From NCBI GenBank assembly GCA_947625045.1, contig CANQMW010000002.1, forward strand, positions 124,001-188,000: a stretch of DNA of 64,000 bases. Direction: 5' to 3'. The stretch comes from an uncultured Oscillospiraceae bacterium (GTDB lineage: Bacteria > Bacillota > Clostridia > Oscillospirales > Oscillospiraceae). Below are positions 53,425 to 59,947 of the stretch, one piece after another. Position 1 is the first letter of the stretch. Each line of letters begins with the position of its first letter. The position numbers and the translations under genes are program-made. The notes beneath the pieces are model-generated. The model saw only the letters and a program-made list of their open reading frames with translations. It was not told the DNA's origin and ran no database searches.

Positions 53425-53628
53425 ATGAAGGAAGGCATCCATCCCAAGTACTACAAGACCAGCATCCGCTGCGCCTGCGGCAACGTGATCGAGACCGGCT
53501 CCACCCGGGAGAACATCACCGTTGAGATCTGCTCCAAGTGCCACCCGTTCTTCACCGGCAAGCAGAAGCTGGTGGACACCAGCGGCCGCGTGGACAAGTT
53601 CAACCGCAAGTACGGTCTGGCGAAGTAA
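53425..53628 (+). CDS. rpmE: 50S ribosomal protein L31, zinc-binding (C+) form
   Basis: 67-residue L31. Cys at residues 16, 18, 36 and 39 (CAC...CSKC) give the zinc-binding C+ form, and [25 protein letters not shown] is the family's C-terminal signature. Start at the ATG at 53425 because GAGGTGA lies 5 nt before it; an in-frame GTG three codons earlier lies inside that ribosome site. Zinc-replete growth normally uses this form. A strong terminator follows. Confidence 0.97.
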   Translation: MKEGIHPKYYKTSIRCACGNVIETGSTRENITVEICSKCHPFFTGKQKLVDTSGRVDKFNRKYGLAK

Positions 53629-53640
53629 GCCGACAAGTGA

Positions 53641-53673
53641 AAAATCCCCCGCTCCCACTGAGCGGGGGATTTT
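53641..53673. terminator. Terminator of rpmE
   Basis: Perfect 14-bp stem (53641-53654 with 53660-53673) with a CCACT loop, A-run before and TTTT after. Confidence 0.92.
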
Positions 53674-53763
53674 GGCTGAACGGGGCTTCCAAAGTCTTAC
53701 ATTCATGGTTTTCTTTTCCAGCAGGCACATATGACCCCCAAAAAAGAGCAGGAGGCTGAATTT

Positions 53764-53928
53764 TTGACGGCAGACTACAGGCACATGTACTACATCCTCT
53801 GCAACGCCGCGTCCAAGGCCCTGGACGCCATGCCGGAAGACGGCGGGGACACCACCGCCGCGGCGGCGATACTGCGCAAGGCCCTGGAAGAGGCCGAGGA
53901 GTTGTACATCCAGACCACAGAGGACTGA
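53764..53928 (+). CDS. Small hypothetical protein with TTG start
   Basis: 54 residues if started at the TTG at 53764, which has a full AGGAGG 8 nt upstream; an ATG at 53731 has no ribosome site but would give 65 residues in the same frame. Contents: ADYRHMYYILCNAASKALDAM, a short acidic glycine turn, then AAAILRKALEEAEELYIQ. This looks like a two-helix bundle and resembles a family of ~60-residue uncharacterised Clostridia proteins ending AEELYI. No membrane segment or signal. It stands alone between two terminators, so it should have its own promoter, which I could not pin down. Function unknown. Confidence 0.75.
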   Translation: MTADYRHMYYILCNAASKALDAMPEDGGDTTAAAAILRKALEEAEELYIQTTED

Positions 53929-53962
53929 AAAAAGCGGCGCGCCACATGGCGCGCCGCTTTTT
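53929..53962. terminator. Bidirectional terminator, 15-bp stem
   Basis: Arms 53929-53943 and 53948-53962 are perfectly complementary around ACAT, with an A-run on the left and T-run on the right. It serves both the small ORF (+) and the tryptophan transporter operon (-). Confidence 0.93.
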
Positions 53963-53969
53963 GTATACC

Positions 53970-54755
53970 TTATGAAAGAAGCATTCTGTCGTTGTCCAGG
54001 GCCTTGCCCACGTTCTGCTTGAACATGCGCAGCAGGTCGTCGACCGTGAGCCCGTTGCGCTCCTCGCCCTTGAGGTCCAGGATGATGCGCCCGGAATCCA
54101 TCATCAGCGTCCGGTTGCCCAGCTGCAGGGCGGAGGACATGTTGTGGGTGATCATCATGCAGGTGAGCTTTCCCTCCCGCACGATGCTCTCCGTGAGGGC
54201 CAGGACCTTTTCCGCCGTGCCCGGATCCAGGGCGGCGGTGTGTTCGTCCAGGAGAAGGAGCTTGGGCGGCACCATGGTGGCCATGAGCAGGGTCAGGGCC
54301 TGGCGCTGTCCGCCGGAGAGGAGCCCCACCGGCTGGCGCATACGGTCCTCCAGGCCCATGTCCAGCAGGGCCAGCCTGTCCCGGAAGGCCTTCGTCTCCG
54401 CCTTGGATACGTGGCTCAGCCACCCGCCGCCCCCGGCGGCCAGGGCCAGGTTCTCCTCGATGGTCATGCCCGGGGCGCTGCCCCGCATGGGGTCCTGAAA
54501 GAGGCGGCCTATGTCCTTGGCCCGCTTGAACTCGGGCATGTAGGTGATGTTCTGCCCGTCCAGGGTGATGGAGCCGGTGTCGGGGTAGAAGCTGCCGGCG
54601 ATGGCGTTGAAGAGGGTGGACTTGCCCGCGCCGTTGGCGCCGATGATGGTGACGAAGTCACCCGGGTCCAAGTGGAGGGAAAGGCCGGAGATGGCCGTCT
54701 TCTCGTTGACAGTGCCGGGGTTGAAGGTCTTGGAGATGTTGGAGAGGGTGAGCAT
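53970..54755 (-). CDS. trpZ: ABC transporter ATPase, tryptophan transporter TrpZ-like
   Basis: 261-residue ABC ATPase. Walker A GANGAGKSTLFNAIAG (about 39-54), Q-loop GRLFQDPMRGSAPGMTIEEN, signature LLSGGQRQALTLLMATM, Walker B LLLLDEHTAALDP (note His after Glu, LDEHTAALD, typical of this family) and the H-loop MMITHNMSSAL. The gene starts directly after the permease stop with no gap (TAAATG). Together with the next two genes and the Trp T-box it matches the predicted trpXYZ uptake system of Firmicutes. Confidence 0.9.
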   Translation of the reverse strand: MLTLSNISKTFNPGTVNEKTAISGLSLHLDPGDFVTIIGANGAGKSTLFNAIAGSFYPDTGSITLDGQNITYMPEFKRAKDIGRLFQDPMRGSAPGMTIEENLALAAGGGGWLSHVSKAETKAFRDRLALLDMGLEDRMRQPVGLLSGGQRQALTLLMATMVPPKLLLLDEHTAALDPGTAEKVLALTESIVREGKLTCMMITHNMSSALQLGNRTLMMDSGRIILDLKGEERNGLTVDDLLRMFKQNVGKALDNDRMLLS

Positions 54756-55682
54756 TTATTCGCCCCCCTTTCCGGCGGTGAGCCGCTTTTTCAGCATGGG
54801 CAGCTGGGTCTTGAGATAGGGTCCCGCGATGGCCAGCACCACGATGACGGAGCTGACGAACTTCAGCATGAACGCCGGCATGTTGAGCCTGAGGGCGATG
54901 GTGTACACCAGCCGGAAGATGATGGAACCCAGGACCATGCCCACCGCCCGCTTGGCAATGGAGCCCTTGCCCATGAAGGTCTGGCCGATCAAAAGGCTCG
55001 CCAGGGCGATGGTGACCATGCCGGAGCCGATGTCGATGTTCACGGATTTCTGGCTCTGGGCCAGCAGGCACCCGGAGAGGCCCGTGAAGGCGTTGGCCAC
55101 GCACAGGCCCACCGTGGTAGTGAAGATGGGGTTGATGGAGGAGGAGCGGACCATGTCGGGGTTGTTGCCGGTGGCCCGGATGGCGAGACCCAGCCGGGTC
55201 CGGAGGAACAGCGCCAGAAACAGGATCACCAGCGCCGCCGCGGCCAGGGCGATGAGAAGTTCATGGTACCCGGCCAGGGGCGTATCCGCCAGCAGGGCCT
55301 TGAGCTTGGTGAAGATCGTCTCCGTCTTGTTCATGTTCAAAAGGGACGACTTGCCCATGACGGCGATGTTGATGGAGTACAGCCCCGTATTCACGATGAT
55401 GCCCGCCAGGAGGCTGTCGATGCCCATGCGGGTCTGGAGCACGGCGGTGATGAAGCCGGAGAGCATCCCCGCGCCCATGGCGGCGGGGATGGAGAGCCAG
55501 GGGTGGCCGGAGATGGCCACCACGGCCCCCACGGCGGCGCCCAGGGTGAAGCAGCCGTCGGTGCTCAGGTCGCACACGTTCAGCATGGAGTAGCTCAGGA
55601 AAAGAGCCAGCACGGTCAGCGAGCAGATGACGCCCAGCTCCAGGGCCGTCTGCACCAGCGACCATATCGCAGTCAATGACAT
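54756..55682 (-). CDS. trpY: ABC transporter permease, tryptophan transporter TrpY-like
   Basis: 308-residue permease with about eight to nine membrane segments, of the BPD_transp_2 (LivH/RbsC-like) fold. Family elements: SMLNVCDLSTDGCFTLGAAVGA and LGLAIRATGNNPDMVRSSSIN, the latter the cytoplasmic coupling loop. Start at MSLTAIW (55682) with GGAGGAG upstream; the longer frame runs into an intergenic repeat. The repeat separates this gene from the binding-protein gene within the operon. Confidence 0.91.
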   Translation of the reverse strand: MSLTAIWSLVQTALELGVICSLTVLALFLSYSMLNVCDLSTDGCFTLGAAVGAVVAISGHPWLSIPAAMGAGMLSGFITAVLQTRMGIDSLLAGIIVNTGLYSINIAVMGKSSLLNMNKTETIFTKLKALLADTPLAGYHELLIALAAAALVILFLALFLRTRLGLAIRATGNNPDMVRSSSINPIFTTTVGLCVANAFTGLSGCLLAQSQKSVNIDIGSGMVTIALASLLIGQTFMGKGSIAKRAVGMVLGSIIFRLVYTIALRLNMPAFMLKFVSSVIVVLAIAGPYLKTQLPMLKKRLTAGKGGE

Positions 55683-55712
55683 GGTTTCTCCTCCAGGGTC
55701 GATTACGATATG

Positions 55713-55839
55713 AAAGGCCCCCTTGTGCAAAGGGGGCTGTCAGCGAAGCTGACTGGGGGATTGTAAGCCCGGTTTTTGTCCAGGCTTACAACCCCTCCGA
55801 GCGCCTTGCGGCGCCCACCTCCCCTTGCACAGGGGAGGC
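55713..55839. repeat. Palindromic intergenic repeat, copy 4 (TTGTGCAA subfamily), inside the trp transporter operon
   Basis: 127 bp with inverted termini AAAGGCCCCCTTGTGCAA and (other strand) TTGCCTCCCCTGTGCAA. Inner stems: TCAGC/GCTGA, TTGTAAGCC..GGCTTACAA and GGCGC/GCGCC. It lies between trpX and trpY, 10 nt past the trpX stop, and would form a large hairpin in the polycistronic mRNA. Confidence 0.87.
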
Positions 55840-55849
55840 AAGTTTGTTT

Positions 55850-56866
55850 TTATTCGAATTCCTCGGCGGTCTCGATGGGCTTCACCGCGGTGCACAGGTC
55901 GGCGAAGAGCTCGGCCAGCTCGTCGAAGGTCTTGCCGGTGATCTGCTCGCAGACGTCGGTGTTGATGGTGGCGGTGCCGTTATCGAAGGTCATGACGGGC
56001 AGCTCCGCGGGATCCACGCCGTCCAGCAGGACCTTGGCCACCATGTTGGCGGTCTCCACGCCCAGGTTCGCGTAGTCAACGCCGTAGCCCAGGAACGCGC
56101 CGTTCAGGGCGAAGGAGTCGGCGCCGGTGTAGTGGGGGATGCCGGCCTCGGCCAGGGCCTCGTAGATGGAGAGCTCGGCGGTCATGATGGTGTTGTCGGA
56201 GGGGGTGAACACGGCGTCCACGCCGTCGGCGATCATGGAGTCCACAGCCAGCCGGACCTCGTCGATGGTGGTGCCGTTGTACTCCTTATACGCAACGCCC
56301 TTCTCGTCCAGGAATTCCTTGGCCGCGGCGATGGGAGTGGTGGAGGAGTCCTGGCCCAGGTCGTACAGCAGGCCGATCAGATCCGCCTCGGGGTCAGCGG
56401 CGAAGATCAGGTTCATGACGGCGGTAGTGTCCAGGAAGTCGCTGGTGCCGGTGATGTTGGCGCCGGGAGCCTCATTGCTCTCCACCAGGCCGGCGGCCTC
56501 GGGGTCGGAGACGGCGGAGAAGATGACGGGGATCTGGTTATCCTCGGTGGCGGCCTGCATCTGCATGGCCACGGGGGTGGCGACGCCAACCATCAGGTCC
56601 ACGCCGTCGGAGATGAAGTTCTGGATGATCTGGTCCATGACGGCGGCGTCGGCGTTGGGGTTGTCGTAGCTGATGTCGAAGGTCACGCCCTTCTCCTCGC
56701 CGATGGCGGCCAGCTGCTCCTGGATGTTCTCCACGATCTGGTTCAGGGACGCGTCGTCCACGTAGTTGCAGATGCCGACCTTATAGGTCTCGCCCTCGGC
56801 CATGGCGGGGGCCGCCAGAGCCAGGACCATTACAAGGGCCATAACGATGCTGATGAGCTTTTTCAT
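55850..56866 (-). CDS. trpX: ABC transporter substrate-binding protein, tryptophan transporter TrpX-like
   Basis: 338-residue binding protein of the ABC_sub_bind (DUF534) family, with type I periplasmic-binding fold. The first 23 residues are a signal peptide ending APAMA before EGETYKVGICNYVDDASL; there is no lipobox Cys, unlike most Gram-positive binding proteins. Two lobes are seen: up to ~115 (YDNPNADAAVMDQIIQNF, GVATPVAMQ) and 120-330 (VIFSAVSDPEAAGLVES, FTPSDNTIM). Tryptophan is inferred from the Trp-specific T-box upstream and the family's known association. AAGGAG precedes the ATG. Confidence 0.9.
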   Translation of the reverse strand: MKKLISIVMALVMVLALAAPAMAEGETYKVGICNYVDDASLNQIVENIQEQLAAIGEEKGVTFDISYDNPNADAAVMDQIIQNFISDGVDLMVGVATPVAMQMQAATEDNQIPVIFSAVSDPEAAGLVESNEAPGANITGTSDFLDTTAVMNLIFAADPEADLIGLLYDLGQDSSTTPIAAAKEFLDEKGVAYKEYNGTTIDEVRLAVDSMIADGVDAVFTPSDNTIMTAELSIYEALAEAGIPHYTGADSFALNGAFLGYGVDYANLGVETANMVAKVLLDGVDPAELPVMTFDNGTATINTDVCEQITGKTFDELAELFADLCTAVKPIETAEEFE

Positions 56867-57001
56867 TTTGATGTTCTCCTTTTCATGCTTTCTTATTTTA
56901 GATTTTTGCCGTGTGATATGTTCATGTCTCGTGGGGTGTGTCCTTACGCCCGCCATCGTCTGGACAGTATGAACATTTTGCTGTACCTCCCGGTTCCAAA
57001 A
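56867..57001 (-). other. trpX 5' untranslated stretch after the T-box terminator
   Basis: About 135 nt between the T-box terminator and the trpX ATG. It contains the AAGGAG ribosome site (56876-56881 region) and AT-rich DNA; I see no second hairpin, ORF or promoter of note. Confidence 0.5.
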
Positions 57002-57038
57002 TAAAAATCCTGTCCCTGCATTTCTGCTGGGACAGGAT
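57002..57038 (-). terminator. T-box terminator
   Basis: Stem of 10 bp (57038-57029 with 57016-57007, ATCCTGTCCC/GGGACAGGAT) and a T5 tail. The 5' flank overlaps the antiterminator strand carrying the T-box sequence. Confidence 0.93.
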
Positions 57039-57288
57039 GTTATCAACTCCTGCGGTGCCACCCGGCTTGGCGCTCAAAACGCCCGGCTCTGTCCGCGCTG
57101 TCACGCGGAGGCGTTGTTCACGGAGCGCTCCTCTCCGTCTCACATAGGGCAGTGTCCACTGCCTTCCGATCGCCCTCCGAAGTCCATTCACACATTCCGG
57201 CCTGTACCGCGCTTCCAGCACCCGCGGCTCTCTGTGACACGCTCAGGAAAGGTTACTTGCTCTTCATCAACGGTTTACTGTATTGAAT
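57002..57288 (-). promoter_or_regulatory. T-box riboswitch, tryptophan-specific (TGG specifier)
   Basis: A complete T-box leader on the - strand. In order: stem I base GATGAAGAGCAAGTA (57268-57254), AGAGAG bulge (57233-57228), GGTG distal loop (57222-57219), the specifier context GAATGGACT with TGG at 57186-57184, the invariant T-box TGGCACCGCA (57060-57051) and an intrinsic terminator (57038-57002). Uncharged tRNA-Trp would pair with the specifier and the T-box bulge, block the terminator and switch on the transporter genes. The ACC of TGGCACCGCA is the site for the tRNA's TGGT-type discriminator/CCA contact in known T-boxes. Confidence 0.93.
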
Positions 57289-57296
57289 TTGACCGC

Positions 57297-57325
57297 ATTA
57301 TAACGCGGCTTTTTTCGTTTGTCAA
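57297..57325 (-). promoter_or_regulatory. Consensus sigma-A promoter of the trpXYZ operon
   Basis: On the - strand TTGACA (57325-57320), exactly 17 nt, TATAAT (57302-57297): perfect consensus. Strong constitutive initiation with control left to the T-box is the usual design. Confidence 0.88.
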
Positions 57326-57356
57326 TACCCTTTTTGCAGGTATTTTTTACCATTCC

Positions 57357-58271
57357 TCAGAGCCTGCAAAGCTCCGCCGCGGTGTCGGCGGCCAGGGCGG
57401 CGTTGTTCAGGACCAGCTGGATGTTGGACGCCAGGCTGTCGCCGCCGGTGATGTCCTTCACCCGGGCCAGGAGGAAGGGGGTGACCTTCTTGCCCTTGAT
57501 GCCCTGCTGGACGCTCTCGGCGATGGCCTGGTCGATGGCGGCGTTGATGACCGCCGGGTCCATGGAATATTCCTCCGGGATGGGGTTGGTGCACAGCATG
57601 CCGCCGGGATAGCCCAGCGCCCCCTGGGCGGCGAAGGCGGCGGCCAGTTCCTTAGGGCTGTCTGCCCGGAAGTCCACGCCGAAACCGCTGGTGCGGGTAT
57701 AGAAGGCGGGCAGCTCGTCGGTCTGATAGCCGCACACGGCCACGCCCTTGGTCTCCAGATATTCCAGCGTGAGCCCCAGGTCCAGGATGCTCTTGGCCCC
57801 GGCGCAGACGACCAGCACCGGCGTGCGGGCTAGCTCCTCCAGGTCAGCGGAGATGTCCATGGTGGTCTCGGCGCCGCGATGGACGCCGCCGATGCCGCCG
57901 GTGGCGAAGACCTTTATGCCCGCCAGCGCCGCCACGATCATGGTGGCGGCCACGGTGGTGGCCCCGTCCTCATGCCGGGCGCACAGCACAGGCAGGTCCC
58001 GGCGGCTGGCCTTGGTAACGGCCTGGCCCTTCTTGGCGAGATATTCTATCTCTTCCTTCTCCAGTCCCGCCTTCAGCCGGCCGCCAATGACGGCGACGGT
58101 GGCGGGCACGGCGCCGTGGGCGCGGATGACGTCCTCCACGGCGAAGGCTGTCTCGGCGTTCTGGGGCCAGGGCATGCCGTGGGAGATGATGGTGCTCTCC
58201 AGGGCCACTACGGGCTTACCCGCGGCGAGGGCCTGGGCCACCTCGGGCTTTATATCCAAATAGTTTTCCAT
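57357..58271 (-). CDS. psuG: Pseudouridine-5'-phosphate glycosidase
   Basis: 304-residue PsuG, which cleaves pseudouridine 5'-phosphate to uracil and ribose 5-phosphate. Family blocks: PVVALESTIISHGMPWPQN, VPATVAVIGGRLKAGL, ASRRDLP, TTVAATMIVAALAGIKVFATGGIGGVHRGAE, and GVAVCGYQTDELPAFYTRTSGF. Length matches (about 300). GGAGG lies 12 nt before the ATG. The usual partner kinase PsuK is not adjacent; the PfkB kinase at 32387 is a conceivable but unproven partner. Transcribed from a promoter overlapping the end of the DUF1294 gene. Confidence 0.95.
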   Translation of the reverse strand: MENYLDIKPEVAQALAAGKPVVALESTIISHGMPWPQNAETAFAVEDVIRAHGAVPATVAVIGGRLKAGLEKEEIEYLAKKGQAVTKASRRDLPVLCARHEDGATTVAATMIVAALAGIKVFATGGIGGVHRGAETTMDISADLEELARTPVLVVCAGAKSILDLGLTLEYLETKGVAVCGYQTDELPAFYTRTSGFGVDFRADSPKELAAAFAAQGALGYPGGMLCTNPIPEEYSMDPAVINAAIDQAIAESVQQGIKGKKVTPFLLARVKDITGGDSLASNIQLVLNNAALAADTAAELCRL

Positions 58272-58295
58272 ACTTGACGTGCCTCCGAAAAAACT

Positions 58296-58324
58296 CTATT
58301 ATGATATTCAGTGGGATATGGCAA
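58296..58324 (-). promoter_or_regulatory. psuG promoter
   Basis: On the - strand TTGCCA (58324-58319), 17 nt, TAATAG (58301-58296), just before psuG and overlapping the last codons of the DUF1294 gene. Confidence 0.5.
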
Positions 58325-58589
58325 AAAAGAGCAGGAGGGAAAAGGCGACCTGCCCCAGGAGGATCAGGGGCACGCCCACGGTGAACTTGCGCTTTCGTAT
58401 CTTGTGGCGGAACAAAAACATCCCCGCCAGGGCCCCCACGCCGCCCCCCAGGACGGCCAGGCCCAGCAGGGCGGCCTCCGGGATGCGCTCCCGGTGGACC
58501 CGGGCCCGGTGCTTATCCAGCCCGAACACCGCCAGGGTCAGCAGGTTCACCGCTTCCAGATAGATGAGCCATATCTTGAAAATATCCAT
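58308..58589 (-). CDS. DUF1294 family small membrane protein
   Basis: 93 residues with three hydrophobic segments (about 2-22, 38-56 and 72-90). The FGLDKHRARVHRERIPEAALL and FRHKIRKRKFT elements are characteristic of DUF1294 proteins; function unknown. The ATG at 58589 has no ribosome site but lies exactly 6 nt after a TATACT box, so the mRNA is probably leaderless. It is divergent from alaX with only 38 bp between the starts. Confidence 0.85.
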   Translation of the reverse strand: MDIFKIWLIYLEAVNLLTLAVFGLDKHRARVHRERIPEAALLGLAVLGGGVGALAGMFLFRHKIRKRKFTVGVPLILLGQVAFSLLLFFAISH

Positions 58590-58595
58590 GGCCGC

Positions 58596-58624
58596 AGTAT
58601 ACACTTTTTTCCGGGGGAGGTCAA
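58596..58624 (-). promoter_or_regulatory. Promoter giving a predicted leaderless DUF1294 mRNA
   Basis: On the - strand TTGACC (58624-58619), 17-nt spacer, TATACT (58601-58596), then 6 nt to the ATG. The -35 overlaps the Shine-Dalgarno region of the divergent alaX gene. Confidence 0.65.
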
Positions 58625-58627
58625 CCG

Positions 58628-59770
58628 ATGCAGACGAGAAAGCTGTACTATGAGGACGCCTATACCAAGGACTTTGAAGCAGAGGTCCTGTTCTGCGAAA
58701 AGGCGAAGGACGGCTGGCAGGTAGTGCTGGACGCCACCGCCTTCTTCCCGGAGGAGGGGGGCCAGACGGCGGATACCGGCACGCTGGGCGCCGTGCGGGT
58801 GCTGGACGCCCGTGAAAAGGACGGCGCCATCTTCCACCTCACCGACGGGCCGCTGCCTGTGGACGAGACCGTCACAGGCCATTTGGACTGGGCTGAGCGC
58901 TTTCGCAAGATGCAGACCCACACCGGCGAGCACATCGTCTCCGGCCTCATCCACAGCACCTACGGCTACGACAACGTGGGCTTTCACCTGACGGAGGCCG
59001 GGTGCACCATCGACTTCAACGGGGAGCTTTCACGGGCGCAGCTGGACGATATCGAGCGCCGGGCCAATGAGGCGGTGTGGCAGGGCCTGCGGGTACGGAC
59101 CAAGTTCCCCATGGCCTGGGAGCTCAAAGAGATGGACTACCGCAGCAAGCTGGACCTCACCCAGGACGTGCGCATCGTGTGCGTGGAGGGGGTGGACATG
59201 TGCGCCTGCTGCGCGCCCCACGTCAGTTCCACCGGCCAGATCGGCGTCATCAAGCTATTGGACTTTATGCGCCACCGGGGCGGCGTGCGCATATGGATGA
59301 AAGCGGGCTCCGACGCCCTCGCGGACTATGGGGCCCGGTACGCCGCCAGCGCGGCGGTGTCGGGGCTTTTGAACGTGCCCCAGGGGGACATCGCCGCCGG
59401 GACGGAGAGGCTCGTCGCCCAGCGGGATGAGCTGAAAAAAGAGCTGGCTGCCCTGCGCAAAGCGGCGGCGGAGGCCCGGGCCGTGGCATTGGAGCCCACG
59501 GATGGGAATATGGTCCTCTTCGCCGACGGGGACGAAGAGGTGCTGCGCACGCTGGCCAACGCCGGGATGGAAAAGTGCGGCGGCGTGTGCGCTGTGTTCG
59601 CGGGCGCCGACGGGGCCTACCGCTTCGTCATGGCGAGCAAAACGGCGGACATGCGGGCGTTCATCAAACAAAACGGCCCGGCCCTCCAGGCCCGGGGCGG
59701 CGGCCAGGAGAGGATGGTCTCCGGCCGCAGCACGGCGGCAAAGAAAGAGATCGAGGCGTTTTTTAAATAA
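58628..59770 (+). CDS. alaX: Alanyl-tRNA editing protein AlaX (long form)
   Basis: 380-residue AlaX-L, a free-standing version of the AlaRS editing domain that removes Ser (or Gly) from mischarged tRNA-Ala. Zinc-binding residues are in KMQTHTGEHIVSG (His-x3-His near 100) and MCACCAPHVSSTGQIG (Cys and His near 195). AFFPEEGGQTADTG is the typical N-terminal motif. A DHHA1-like C-terminal part (about 250-380) with KELAALRKAAAEARA coiled-coil and RGGGQERMVSGRS completes the long form. GGGGGAGG precedes the ATG. Monocistronic, with a terminator behind. Confidence 0.94.
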   Translation: MQTRKLYYEDAYTKDFEAEVLFCEKAKDGWQVVLDATAFFPEEGGQTADTGTLGAVRVLDAREKDGAIFHLTDGPLPVDETVTGHLDWAERFRKMQTHTGEHIVSGLIHSTYGYDNVGFHLTEAGCTIDFNGELSRAQLDDIERRANEAVWQGLRVRTKFPMAWELKEMDYRSKLDLTQDVRIVCVEGVDMCACCAPHVSSTGQIGVIKLLDFMRHRGGVRIWMKAGSDALADYGARYAASAAVSGLLNVPQGDIAAGTERLVAQRDELKKELAALRKAAAEARAVALEPTDGNMVLFADGDEEVLRTLANAGMEKCGGVCAVFAGADGAYRFVMASKTADMRAFIKQNGPALQARGGGQERMVSGRSTAAKKEIEAFFK

Positions 59771-59776
59771 TGAAAT

Positions 59777-59807
59777 CGGCGGACGCTGATGCGTCCGCCG
59801 GCTTTTT
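59777..59807 (+). terminator. alaX terminator
   Basis: Perfect 10-bp stem (59777-59786 with 59791-59800) with a TGAT loop, then GCTTTTT. It abuts repeat copy 5. Confidence 0.85.
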
Positions 59808-59927
59808 AGCCTCCCTCTGACGAGGGAGGTGGCGCGGCGATAGCCGCGACGGAGGGAGAGATTTTATTTTCTCTCCCCCAGTCACCGCCAAAGGCGGTGA
59901 CAGCCCCCTCGTCAGAGGGGGCCGTTT
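59808..59927. repeat. Palindromic intergenic repeat, copy 5 (CTGACGAG subfamily)
   Basis: 120 bp between alaX (+) and the lipoprotein gene (-). Termini AGCCTCCCTCTGACGAGG and, inverted, ACGGCCCCCTCTGACGAGG; inner stems CGCGGC/GCCGCG, GAGAGATTTTATTTTCTCTC and TCACCGCC/GGCGGTGA. Same subfamily as copy 3 but in the opposite orientation. Confidence 0.87.
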
Positions 59928-59947
59928 CTATGCCTTTGTGTTGTTTT

